The position numbers and the translations under genes are program-made. Source: a bacterium (GTDB lineage Bacteria > Krumholzibacteriota > Krumholzibacteriia > LZORAL124-64-63). Taken from it: a DNA stretch of 8,267 nucleotides. The notes below the pieces were generated by a model. It did not search any database. It had not been told where the DNA came from and worked only from the letters and a program-made list of their open reading frames with translations. Positions 1 through 7,526 of this stretch are shown here, piece after piece. Each line of letters begins with the position of its first letter. The first letter of the stretch is position 1. Location of the stretch: assembly GCA_018652925.1 (NCBI GenBank), contig JABIBH010000035.1:1-8267 (forward strand). The letters run 5' to 3'.

Positions 1-585
1 GAAAGTGAAGTTGCGTTTGATAGGATGACCAATGCAGTTAATGGATGGGCGTCTAGTTTTTCAAGTACATTAACAGACCTGTTGTTTGGTGCAGAGCTTA
101 CATTTGGTAATATATTACAATCATTTGCAAAGATGATAACGCAAATGGTTATACAAATGAGAATCATTGAACCACTTCTTAACTTTGGCAGAAGTGCATT
201 GGGGCCAAACAATACACCAATAAGCGCGCCCGGAGGTGGGCCACCAGCACCGAGCAAAGGATTGCTTGGATTGGGTTTTCTTGGTCTTGCAGATGGTGGA
301 ATCGTGACAAAGCCAACAATGGCGATGATCGGAGAAGGTGGAGAATCAGAGGCGGTCATTCCGTTGAGCAAACTTGAGCGCATGGGTGGTAATGTTGAAA
401 TAAATATTATCGGTGCGCCGGAAGGAACAAAAACAGAGGAAAGTGAAAACGGTCAAGGTGGCAGACGTATTGACGTTATACTGGATGATGAAGTAGCGCA
501 GAATATAACACGCACAGGAAGTAAAACAAATAGAGCTATTGCCGGAGCATTTGCCGGGATGAATAACAAACTTATAGGAAGGTAA
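1..585 (+). CDS. Phage tail tape measure protein, C-terminal part (5' end outside window)
   Basis: The reading frame is open from base 1, so the gene enters from the left. The first ATG at 25 is an internal methionine, not a start. The visible 194 codons match the usual C-terminus of lambda gpH-like tape measures. First comes an amphipathic segment (about residues 9-65, with LLFGAELTFGNILQSFAKM), then a Gly/Pro linker (about 68-88). The hallmark ADGGIVTKPTMAMIGEGGE and EAVIPLSKL motifs follow at about residues 97-124. The tail end carries RRIDVILDDEVAQNI and ends in GR, as in many family members. Tape measures set tail length, fill the tail tube lumen and are ejected ahead of the DNA at infection. 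The gene sits directly before the tail tip genes, as expected. The family call is by motif recognition; how much lies upstream cannot be seen. Confidence 0.9.
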   Translation, partial: ESEVAFDRMTNAVNGWASSFSSTLTDLLFGAELTFGNILQSFAKMITQMVIQMRIIEPLLNFGRSALGPNNTPISAPGGGPPAPSKGLLGLGFLGLADGGIVTKPTMAMIGEGGESEAVIPLSKLERMGGNVEINIIGAPEGTKTEESENGQGGRRIDVILDDEVAQNITRTGSKTNRAIAGAFAGMNNKLIGR

Positions 586-588
586 TAA

Positions 589-936
589 ATGGCTGTTTGG
601 GATGTGGGATTGCCACAAAAGCAATTTAGGGGTATTTCTGAAAGTTGGAATGATGGGCTTGCACGGTCGAAGATGGATGCTGGCCCACCGAAGGTTCGAT
701 TGCGATTTACAGCAGAAGTGCGTAACATTAATATTCCAATTGTGTTAACTGCCGCAGAAAAAGCAACATTTACATCATTTTATGAAAATACGATTGCCAG
801 GGGTTCTTTGCCTTTTGATTGGACTGACCCAGACGATGATTCAACCACAATTAGTTATAGATTTAAAAGTAGACCAGTATTGACGAAAGCTGCCGGGGAA
901 TGGCAAGGCATGATGAATCTTGAAGTATTACCATAA
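589..936 (+). CDS. Minor tail protein (small distal tail protein, lambda gpM position)
   Basis: This 115-residue protein begins three bases after the tape measure stop. AGGAAGG at 576-582 supports the ATG at 589. It has the layout of a small family seen after tape measures in siphovirus-like prophages: an N-terminal W-x(3)-LPQ (residues 4-10), then MDAGPPKVRLRFTA (29-42), an LPFDWTDP motif in the second half, and a C-terminal MNLEVLP. I see no signal peptide or membrane segment. The beta-rich composition and position suggest a ring or adaptor at the distal end of the tail tube, comparable in place to lambda gpM or a Dit protein. That role is inferred from context; the family resemblance is from memory of related proteins, not from a search. 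Confidence 0.75.
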   Translation: MAVWDVGLPQKQFRGISESWNDGLARSKMDAGPPKVRLRFTAEVRNINIPIVLTAAEKATFTSFYENTIARGSLPFDWTDPDDDSTTISYRFKSRPVLTKAAGEWQGMMNLEVLP

Positions 937-952
937 CAGGAGAATATAACCA

Positions 953-1639
953 ATGAGTTTTGACCAGTTAATTAATTTCGGGAAAGTACAAGTTTCTATT
1001 GGATATGATGCGTCAGCAACTTCAATCGCTTTAAGTGCCGGTGACGGCGCAAAACTACCATCTACATTTAAATATAACGTTGTTTGGTGGAACTTCACTG
1101 ACTACGCAGACCCGGCAGACGCTTTACACGCTGGCGAAGCTGAGATTGTCAGGGTAACGAATAGGTCTACAGATACGCTTACGATTACAAGGGCACAGGA
1201 AGGAACCAGCGCCGTTACACACAATACTTCTGCTAAGACGTACAAGATGGCATTGGCATTGACCAAGAAGATGATTGACGACATTACAATCGCGGCTACT
1301 GATACGGTACAAACTACAGATGCAACACAGACTACCTTAGATAGTTTTGCGCTTACAGATGAAAACACTTATCATGTTGAGGCTTTAGTTACTGCGGTAC
1401 AGTCAACAGGTGCAGAAAGAGCGTCTTATCATATCGCATGTACTGTATACAGAACAGGTGCAGGTTCAGCGACATTGCAGGGAGCAGTCACCGTTGTACA
1501 TGCCAATGAGTCAGATGCAAACCTTGATTGTACCTTTACAGTTAATAGTAATGATTTGAGATTGAGTGTCACCGGGATTGCCGCTGAAACATGGGAGTGG
1601 GATGGAAGGTTGACCAGGATAAACGGGAGTAATGCCTAA
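953..1639 (+). CDS. Two-part beta-rich phage structural protein, function unknown
   Basis: This 228-residue protein has AGGAG at 938-942 before the ATG at 953. Residues 1 to about 108 hold a pattern common in phage structural proteins: VSIGYDASATSIALSAGDG (14-32), then EIVRVTNRSTDTLTITRAQEG (around 64-84), which resembles a small beta-barrel surface domain. Residues from about 118 to the end form a second beta-rich unit with TDATQTTLDSFAL, a YHVEALVTA strand (140-148), ERASYH (155-160), TVYRTG and SVTGIAAETWEW. I recognise this kind of C-terminal unit from phage tail and decoration proteins, where it appears to be a mobile beta-sandwich module. The gene overlaps the next by one base (TAATG). 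Its place between a minor tail protein and a DUF1833 protein suggests an accessory of the tail tip, but no specific function can be given. Confidence 0.75.
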   Translation: MSFDQLINFGKVQVSIGYDASATSIALSAGDGAKLPSTFKYNVVWWNFTDYADPADALHAGEAEIVRVTNRSTDTLTITRAQEGTSAVTHNTSAKTYKMALALTKKMIDDITIAATDTVQTTDATQTTLDSFALTDENTYHVEALVTAVQSTGAERASYHIACTVYRTGAGSATLQGAVTVVHANESDANLDCTFTVNSNDLRLSVTGIAAETWEWDGRLTRINGSNA

Positions 1640-2169
1640 TGTCCTTTGGTAGCCACTCGATTGGCTCAAGGGGCTATGGTTCCGTTGTCCGTAGTCTGAT
1701 GTCAAATGTGTTGACACAGCGGTTTATTGTGTCTGCATTTAGACCAGAAACGCCGGAAGTTTATCTTGCATTGCTTACAATATCTCATGCAGATATTTCA
1801 CCAATTAGAGTTGTAAACAATACGGTCAATATTGTCTCTAATAGCAATACTTTTACCGGGTTTCCTTTTGATATAACATTGCCAGACAGTACCAGTGATG
1901 CACCACCACGTTCCAAACTTGTCATAGATAATATTAGTCGTGAGATCGCAGAGCAAATAAGGACAATATCAACACCTGTTACCGTCACACTGCAATTAAT
2001 ACGTGCAGCAGACCCGGACACAATAGAGAAGGAATGGCAACCGTTTACTTTGCGTAATGTTAAATGGAACTTTCTGAACATGCAAGGTGATTTGACCATT
2101 GAGAATATGTTGCGTGAGCCTTACCCGGCAGGTGAATTTTCTCCGGGTTTCTTTCCAGGAGGATTTTAA
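1639..2169 (+). CDS. DUF1833-type phage tail protein
   Basis: This 176-residue protein starts at an ATG sharing one base with the previous stop, with GGGAG at 1625-1629 nine bases upstream. An in-frame ATG at 1699 would match the shorter N-terminus usual in the family, but I see no ribosome binding site for it, so I keep 1639. The body fits DUF1833 tail proteins: EVYLALLTISHADISPIRVV (about 40-59), LPDSTSDAPPRSKLVIDNI with the usual DDxPPRA-like turn and invariant-looking IDN, then a series of beta strands. The C-terminus REPYPAGEFSPGFFPGGF is highly characteristic. Such proteins regularly precede an NlpC/P60 peptidase and a TipJ protein, as here, and are thought to belong to the tail tip complex. 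Their exact structural job is not established. Confidence 0.85.
   Translation: MSFGSHSIGSRGYGSVVRSLMSNVLTQRFIVSAFRPETPEVYLALLTISHADISPIRVVNNTVNIVSNSNTFTGFPFDITLPDSTSDAPPRSKLVIDNISREIAEQIRTISTPVTVTLQLIRAADPDTIEKEWQPFTLRNVKWNFLNMQGDLTIENMLREPYPAGEFSPGFFPGGF
2157..2163 (+). promoter_or_regulatory. Ribosome binding site that fixes the GTG start at 2171
   Basis: AGGAGGA is a near-perfect Shine-Dalgarno sequence seven bases before GTG at 2171. It lies inside the last codons of the DUF1833 gene. The competing in-frame ATG at 2099 has no such site and would add 24 residues that overlap the previous gene. Confidence 0.85.
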
Positions 2170-2170
2170 C

Positions 2171-2575
2171 GTGAAATTAACAGAGTTTTGTGAGAAGTCA
2201 ATCGGTGTTCCATTTGTAGAGCATGGAAGGGATTCTAACGGATGGGATTGTTGGGGATTGGTTTGTTGTGCGTACAAGGAAATATATGGAATTGATTTGC
2301 CTGATTTTCATGAAAAGTATGTCAGTACAACGCATATAAATATTGTCAAGAAGGCCGTAACGGATGGCATCGAGTACGTCCTTTTGAATGGATGGAAACT
2401 GGTTGATGACCAGCAAGAAGGTGATATTGTAGTGTTTTTTATGAAAGGGCACTCGATACACGTTGGGCTTGCTATTGACGCATATAAGGTTATACACGTT
2501 GAGGACGGCATTGAAACGTGTTTGCAGAAAACAACAGATTTCAGAACAGAGGGAATATATAGACATGGTTGTTAA
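2171..2575 (+). CDS. NlpC/P60 (C40 family) tail-tip peptidase, lambda gpK C-terminal-domain-like
   Basis: This 134-residue protein has a GTG start placed by the strong ribosome binding site at 2157-2163 and by the expected domain boundary. The catalytic cysteine is Cys27 in GWDCWGLV, the form typical of phage tail NlpC/P60 enzymes, where Trp replaces the Ser of cellular DCSGLV. The second catalytic residue is His97 in GHSIHVGLAID, and His109 in VIHVEDG is the likely third polar residue. The GDIVVFF strand before the histidine is also typical. The enzyme should cleave peptide cross-links or stem peptides in peptidoglycan as the tail tip crosses the cell wall. Lambda gpK carries an N-terminal JAB/MPN metallopeptidase domain before its NlpC domain; that domain is absent here and the protein is only the NlpC unit. 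The gene overlaps the next by 11 bases. Confidence 0.92.
   Translation: MKLTEFCEKSIGVPFVEHGRDSNGWDCWGLVCCAYKEIYGIDLPDFHEKYVSTTHINIVKKAVTDGIEYVLLNGWKLVDDQQEGDIVVFFMKGHSIHVGLAIDAYKVIHVEDGIETCLQKTTDFRTEGIYRHGC
2549..2553 (+). promoter_or_regulatory. Ribosome binding site for the TipJ start at 2565
   Basis: GAGGG lies 11 bases before ATG 2565, within the end of the peptidase gene. It favours this ATG over the upstream in-frame TTG at 2463, which would add 34 basic residues translated from the middle of the peptidase gene. Confidence 0.65.
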
Positions 2576-5500
2576 TAATCTATCATTAATGGAATCTATA
2601 CCTGACAACAATATCAGGGTTACATCTTCACCGCATCCATTTAAAATTGCCAAAAATCAAGAATTATTGCAAGTTGGAATGAGTTTGCAACAGGTCTTTG
2701 AGATTATACAGCCAGATGAATATTTAAGAGCGTTTGCAAATATATGCCTTAACGATGAATATATAGACAGGGAAAAGTGGGAACGCACATTCCCTCAACA
2801 ATATGACATTGTTGTAATTAATGTTGTTCCAATGGGTGGCGGTGGTGGCGGTGGGAAAAATATATTAAGAACGGTGTCAATGCTTGCGGTCACGGTTGTG
2901 GCTTTTGCTTTTGGTCAGCCTAGTGGCTTTTTGGCTGGTAAAATTGCGCTAGGCCTTGGCGTAACCACAGCAACTGCGGCAGGGATTGCTACTGCAGCTA
3001 TAGGTGGAATAAGTATGCTTGCGGTCAATACATTGGTTGCACCGCAAAGAGTATCTTCTCCCGGACTTGCATCGCTTACAGGCACGAGTGCATCATTCAG
3101 TGAGAGTCCTACATTATTTATCGAAGGCGCTCGTAATTCATTTAGACCATTCAGCCCGGTTCCTGTTGTGCTTGGATTTCATAAGCATGTTGGGCCATTG
3201 GGTGCAAAGGTATTCACTGAGATTGTCGGTGACGATCAACACTTGACGGTATATGTTATTTGGGGATATGGTCGCCTTGATATTTCTGACTTGAAGATTG
3301 GCACCACTCCAATCGCAAATTTTGACGATGTGCAGATTGAAACAAAAGAGGGTGTTTCCGGCGATTCAGACATGTCTTTATATCCTGATAGTGTAACGGA
3401 AAACAATTTTTCAATTGAATTGTTCCAAGTTGATAGTTGGAGTACTCGAAACACGACAATTGAAGCTGATGAAATCAGTGTTGACATTGTATTCTTTTCC
3501 GGGCTTGCCGCATTCAGTCCTAATGATGGAACCAGGGATACGTTTACCGTTACTTTGGAAATTGAATACAGGAAAGTGGGAGATGTTTCTTGGTTGACAC
3601 CTACCTTCACGGCAAAATCAGTTGCCGATTCTGCAATTGTAGGTTCTGCAATTTCGTTTACAGACGCATCAAAAAGGGCTGTTCGGTTTGGTTTCAGGTG
3701 GGCGGTGTCAGAACAAGCAGAATATGAAGTGAGAATAAGAAGGACAACCGCAGATGAACCAGCAACAACTATTTTTGACGAAGCAACATGGACCACTTTA
3801 AGATCAATCAAGAATGTTGACCCAGTTGCATTTACGCATCCACTTGCAAAAACCGTTATAAAAATAAAAGCTACAGATCAATTAAACAGAATTGTTGACG
3901 ACCTAAACGCAACCGTAAAATCTTATGCTCTTGATTTTGATGGCGTTGATACATGGGCCGAAGGTATCACAAATAATCCAGCGTCATTGTTTCGTCATGT
4001 ATTACAAGGTGTGGCAAACGAAGGTGCGGTTGCAGATTCAAGGATTGATTTGGTTAGTCTGGAAGCGTGGTGGACTTTTTGCAACACCAACAGTCTTAAA
4101 TTTAATATGGTCAGGGATTTCAAGTCAAGTGTATATGAAACTCTTTCCGATATTGCGGCGGCTGGTAGGGCTACGGTTGCACAGGTTGACGGCAAGTGGG
4201 GAGTTGTTATAGACCAAGATTCAAGTATTCCTACACAACATTTCACGCCTCGTAATTCCTGGGGATTTGAAGCAGAGAAAACTTTTGTTGACGTGCCTCA
4301 TGGTTTGAGAATGAGGTTTGCAAACGAGTTAAAAGAATATAAATCAGATGAAATCATTGTTTATGATGATGGGTATTCAATCTCAAATGCAACATTATTT
4401 GAGCAGGTTGACGCAATTGGAATGACTGACAGTGACCAAGTTTGGAAACAAGGCAGGTTCTTCCTTGCAGAGATTAGATTGCGCCCGGAGACATGGACAT
4501 TCAATGTTGATTTTGAACATATTGTTTCAAGTCGTGGTGATATGGTAAAGATTACGCATGATGTTTTACTTGTTGGGTTAAAGTCTGGAAGAATTAAAGC
4601 ATTACAAACAGATGCGAACGGAGATGTGACCGGGTTTACTTCTGATGAAGTATTGACAATGGAAGCGGCAAAGAGTTATGGTGTTTCAATTAGAACTTTT
4701 GACGATAAGGGTCTTGAAAAAACAATCACTTTAAACGTTGGAGATCAAACTACAATTGTATTTGATACGGTGATTGCGAAGGCAGATGCGCCTTTGAAGG
4801 GTGATTTATTTGGATTTGGTCTGGTTGGTTCTGAAACGATCAAAGGCAAAATATTAACAATAGAACCTCAGTCAGATTTCACTGCAAGGCTTGTGGTTAC
4901 TCCGTTGTCGTCTGCTATCTATTCAGCAGATACGGGCACCATTCCAGCATTCGATTCAAAAGTAACATCAACGTCAGGTTTGCCGGATGTAAATATAACA
5001 AATACAAGGACTGATGAATCAGCCTTGTTGATTGGTTCCGGCGATACATTAACACCAACAATTGCCATTGAAGTGACACCGATTGCTGATAAATTTAATG
5101 CAACTTTAAACGCACAAATAAAACTCACCGCAAGCACAAGTGATTATAGACCAGCGACAATAAGTTCTGTGACTAATAATGAAATAGTAATATCTGATGT
5201 TGAGCAGGGTTCCACGTATGATGTGCGGTTACAATGGACTGACCCTTCATTTTTACTAAATGGAGACTTTTCAAACTCAAATGGAATATTAGTAATTGGA
5301 CAAACCACCGCACCTGACCCGTTATCGAACATGACGATTCAGGCCTTTGGTGGTTCTGCACTTATTTCATGGGATACGCCGCCAGCATTAGACGTTAAGT
5401 TCGGTGGAACTGTTGTATTCAGACATTCACACGAAACCGATTCCGCCAATGCGTCATGGTCTGAAAGTGTAACAATTGGAACAACCGCGAAGGGTTCTGC

Positions 5501-6140
5501 TTTGATTGCACAAATGCCGTTAAAACCGGGAACATATCTTGCGCGTGTGTTTGACAAAGGCGGTAGGCCAAGTACCGTCACAAAAATTGACACGAAACAA
5601 GCGTCTGTTCTTACTTATGCAAATGTTGACACTGTTGTTGAAGAAACCGCATTTTCTGGGACGCATACAAACACCACGGCCCCTGATGGTATATTGAAAC
5701 TTGCGGCGGCTGGACTTATGGACACATGGGCAGATGTTGATTTAGTGGTTGATTGGGATAGTGAAGGAGGCATGGCAACAAGTGGAACATACGATTTTGC
5801 TGCTAATCTTGACTTAACAACCGTCAAAAAAGTCAGATTAACAACAAATTTAAATGTTGTAATTACCGGATTAATAGACCAAATGGACTCATGGCCTGAC
5901 GGGGTTGATGATCGTGAGGATTGGGATGGAAGCACAACAGGCGCGGCAGATGCACAGGTTCAAGTTAGGGTTACAGACGATGACCCGGCGGCATCTCCAA
6001 CATGGTCGGCTTGGAATGACTTAGATGCGGCAGAATATACAGCAAGAGGATTTGATTTCAGGATACAGTTAACAACCGCAGACACCTCATTTAATATACT
6101 TATTTCAAAATTACAAATTATTGTGGAGGAAATTACGTAA
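2565..6140 (+). CDS. TipJ/lambda gpJ-like central tail tip and host-specificity protein
   Basis: This protein of about 1191 residues forms the hub at the end of the tail and contacts the receptor. Residues 1-90 look like a compact gpI-type region ending in VINVVPM. A run of seven glycines (91-97) and a long hydrophobic, Gly/Ala-rich stretch (about 103-160) follow. The family signature spans about 183-246, with IEGARNSFRPFSPVPVVLG, EIVGDDQHLTVYVIWGYG and LDISDLKIG. Residues about 441-671 correspond to the hub domains (Phage-tail_3 type), with WAEGITNNPAS and TLSDIAAAGRATVAQVDGKW. Two fibronectin-III-like units follow at about 830-915 and 917-1010. The C-terminal domain (about 1017-1191) has the acidic SWPDGVDDREDW and ASPTWSAWNDL motifs typical of this family. 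Unlike lambda, no separate gpI gene is seen; that part appears fused here. The stop overlaps the next start by one base. Confidence 0.93.
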   Translation: MVVNNLSLMESIPDNNIRVTSSPHPFKIAKNQELLQVGMSLQQVFEIIQPDEYLRAFANICLNDEYIDREKWERTFPQQYDIVVINVVPMGGGGGGGKNILRTVSMLAVTVVAFAFGQPSGFLAGKIALGLGVTTATAAGIATAAIGGISMLAVNTLVAPQRVSSPGLASLTGTSASFSESPTLFIEGARNSFRPFSPVPVVLGFHKHVGPLGAKVFTEIVGDDQHLTVYVIWGYGRLDISDLKIGTTPIANFDDVQIETKEGVSGDSDMSLYPDSVTENNFSIELFQVDSWSTRNTTIEADEISVDIVFFSGLAAFSPNDGTRDTFTVTLEIEYRKVGDVSWLTPTFTAKSVADSAIVGSAISFTDASKRAVRFGFRWAVSEQAEYEVRIRRTTADEPATTIFDEATWTTLRSIKNVDPVAFTHPLAKTVIKIKATDQLNRIVDDLNATVKSYALDFDGVDTWAEGITNNPASLFRHVLQGVANEGAVADSRIDLVSLEAWWTFCNTNSLKFNMVRDFKSSVYETLSDIAAAGRATVAQVDGKWGVVIDQDSSIPTQHFTPRNSWGFEAEKTFVDVPHGLRMRFANELKEYKSDEIIVYDDGYSISNATLFEQVDAIGMTDSDQVWKQGRFFLAEIRLRPETWTFNVDFEHIVSSRGDMVKITHDVLLVGLKSGRIKALQTDANGDVTGFTSDEVLTMEAAKSYGVSIRTFDDKGLEKTITLNVGDQTTIVFDTVIAKADAPLKGDLFGFGLVGSETIKGKILTIEPQSDFTARLVVTPLSSAIYSADTGTIPAFDSKVTSTSGLPDVNITNTRTDESALLIGSGDTLTPTIAIEVTPIADKFNATLNAQIKLTASTSDYRPATISSVTNNEIVISDVEQGSTYDVRLQWTDPSFLLNGDFSNSNGILVIGQTTAPDPLSNMTIQAFGGSALISWDTPPALDVKFGGTVVFRHSHETDSANASWSESVTIGTTAKGSALIAQMPLKPGTYLARVFDKGGRPSTVTKIDTKQASVLTYANVDTVVEETAFSGTHTNTTAPDGILKLAAAGLMDTWADVDLVVDWDSEGGMATSGTYDFAANLDLTTVKKVRLTTNLNVVITGLIDQMDSWPDGVDDREDWDGSTTGAADAQVQVRVTDDDPAASPTWSAWNDLDAAEYTARGFDFRIQLTTADTSFNILISKLQIIVEEIT
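2835..2855 (+). repeat. Seven-glycine tract in TipJ
   Basis: Seven consecutive GGN codons (GGT, GGC and GGG) encode Gly91-97 of the TipJ protein. The tract separates the gpI-like N-terminal region from the hydrophobic segment. Gly-rich linkers at this point are common in TipJ proteins, so this is probably a flexible joint and not a repeat expansion of separate origin. Confidence 0.7.
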
Positions 6141-6496
6141 TGGCAAAGAAAAAAGACATGAGAACAATTGCAGTATTTCAAGAGGGCAATGTGCTGGTTG
6201 GATTTGAGAAGGTGTCCGAAGTAAAAGAGGGAGAGGTTGAAGTTCCTGACAACTGTGACCTTGATACAAATTCAAAGTATGCTTGGAGCGTAGAAGATCA
6301 AACTTTTGTGCCTCTTGGTACTTGTTTGGGCAAGGTAGACAGGCCACCAGTACCACAGGAAGTGGCAATATTCTTGTTGATGGAATGTGTGTGCAATGGA
6401 ACACCGCCACCGCAGGAAATAAAGGATTATGTAAAATGGTATAAATCAAACATTAAAAGCCGCGATGACCTTGTAAATAGTTGGAGGAAGAAATAA
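6140..6496 (+). CDS. Small protein of unknown function with four cysteines
   Basis: This 118-residue protein starts at an ATG that shares one base with the TipJ stop (TAATG); GGAGGA at 6125-6130 supports it. I do not recognise the family. The N-terminus is basic (MAKKKD), followed by a short beta-like region (RTIAVFQEGNVLVGFEKV), then an acidic middle. The second half has two proline-rich turns (VDRPPVPQEV, GTPPPQEIKDYV) around a hydrophobic helix (IFLLMECVC), and a basic, probably helical C-terminus ending in SWRKK. Cysteines lie at 39, 62, 83 and 85. There is no signal peptide or clear membrane segment. Its place between the tip protein and the fibre suggests an accessory or assembly role at the tail tip, but this rests on context only. 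Confidence 0.8.
   Translation: MAKKKDMRTIAVFQEGNVLVGFEKVSEVKEGEVEVPDNCDLDTNSKYAWSVEDQTFVPLGTCLGKVDRPPVPQEVAIFLLMECVCNGTPPPQEIKDYVKWYKSNIKSRDDLVNSWRKK
6483..6487 (+). promoter_or_regulatory. Ribosome binding site that fixes the fibre start at 6496
   Basis: GGAGG lies eight bases before ATG 6496 and overlaps the first bases after a TTG at 6481. The TTG is in frame but would start ahead of, and within, the binding site, so it is ruled out as the start. Confidence 0.8.
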
Positions 6497-7524
6497 TGGC
6501 TCAAGAAGATTATACAGTTGCAAACAGTGACGGCGCGACAGTTCGAGCAGACATTAATAGTACGTTTCAAGCAGGGCAGACACAGAACAGTGGTGCAACG
6601 GCTCCTGCAACAACATTTGCTTTCCAATTGTGGGCTGATACTGCAACGGATTTATTGAAGCAAAGGAACGCTGGGAACAGTGCATGGATTATATTATTTA
6701 AGCTTTCAACAGGCGAGTTGATAGTTGGAGCAGATGTAGCGAGTGCAGGAGCGTTGCCAGTGGTTGCAGACGGTAGATTTGCAGATGTTACAGGAACAAC
6801 CAGTATTACCTCATTAGCCGCTTTGGGTGTTGGTGCGGTAAAATATTTACAGTTTGATGGAATTGTAACGGTTACACACCATGCTACAGATTTGGTGTTG
6901 CCACAGGGCAAGAATATATTAACACAAGCAGGGCAGGTGCTTGGCTTCTATGAATATGCGGCTGGTGATTGGCGATTAATATTTAATTCATTCTCAAGTA
7001 CAATTGGTAAACATACAATATGGATACCAGCGTCAGCAATGAGGCCAACCAGTTCAAATGGTTGTGCCGCTATTACAGACGTTGAAACAACGTCAGGGCG
7101 ACCAGACATGCAGGTTCTTGATTTTGACGCAAGCGCAGACGAACACGCACAGTTCGGAGTTATGATGCCAAAAAGTTGGAATCTTGGAACTGTAACGTTT
7201 CAAGGTGTGTGGACTTCTGAGGGTGCGGTTTCCACTGGAATTGCTTTATTCTTACAAGGGCTTGGTGTTGCAGATAACGAGTCAATAGACCAGGCTTATG
7301 GAACTGCCATTGTGGTGACAGATGATGCCCAGGGCGCAGCAGAAGAAATTTACGTCACGGCAGAAAGCGCAGCGGTTACAATAGCGCAAACTCCTGCAGA
7401 CGATGACATGACCTTTTTTAGAGTTGGAAGGGATGTTTCAGATGGCAACGATGATATGACCCAAGACATGCGCCTGATAGGAATAAAATTATTTATCACA
7501 ATTGATGCAGGGGAGGACACTTAA
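6496..7524 (+). CDS. Tail fibre / appendage protein with three phage structural modules
   Basis: This 342-residue protein starts one base inside the previous stop. Residues 1 to about 70 are a widespread phage fibre N-terminal module: ANSDGATVRADINSTFQ, then NSGATAPATTFAFQLWADT and LLKQRNAGNSAWI. This part probably anchors the protein to the tail. Residues about 96-163 form a second common beta unit, with VKYLQFDGIVTVTHHATDLV, NILTQAGQVLGFYEY and GDWRLIF. From about 172 to the end is a beta-sandwich-like module with HTIWIPASAMRPTS, VLDFDASADEHAQF, MMPKSWNLGTVTFQGVW and a final DMRLIGIKLFIT strand. I recognise all three from phage and prophage structural proteins. The C-terminal unit is the likely exposed, possibly receptor- or glycan-facing part. 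It is short for a classical long fibre, so a stubby spike or appendage is also possible. Confidence 0.85.
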   Translation: MAQEDYTVANSDGATVRADINSTFQAGQTQNSGATAPATTFAFQLWADTATDLLKQRNAGNSAWIILFKLSTGELIVGADVASAGALPVVADGRFADVTGTTSITSLAALGVGAVKYLQFDGIVTVTHHATDLVLPQGKNILTQAGQVLGFYEYAAGDWRLIFNSFSSTIGKHTIWIPASAMRPTSSNGCAAITDVETTSGRPDMQVLDFDASADEHAQFGVMMPKSWNLGTVTFQGVWTSEGAVSTGIALFLQGLGVADNESIDQAYGTAIVVTDDAQGAAEEIYVTAESAAVTIAQTPADDDMTFFRVGRDVSDGNDDMTQDMRLIGIKLFITIDAGEDT

Positions 7525-7526
7525 AA

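Noticed and set aside
25..585. ATG at 25 as the start of a complete small gene
   Set aside because: The frame is open to base 1 and the preceding residues continue the tape measure helix; this is an internal methionine.
2099..2170. ATG at 2099 as the start of the NlpC/P60 gene
   Set aside because: No ribosome binding site, and the extra 24 residues overlap the DUF1833 gene. GTG at 2171 has a near-perfect site and the expected protein start.
2463..2564. TTG at 2463 as the start of TipJ
   Set aside because: The added 34 residues are an out-of-frame reading of the peptidase gene; ATG 2565 has a ribosome binding site and a standard short overlap.
3236..3811. Antisense open frame of 191 codons within TipJ
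   Set aside because: It lies fully inside a strongly supported gene, resembles no protein I know and has no upstream signals; it is a shadow of the coding strand.
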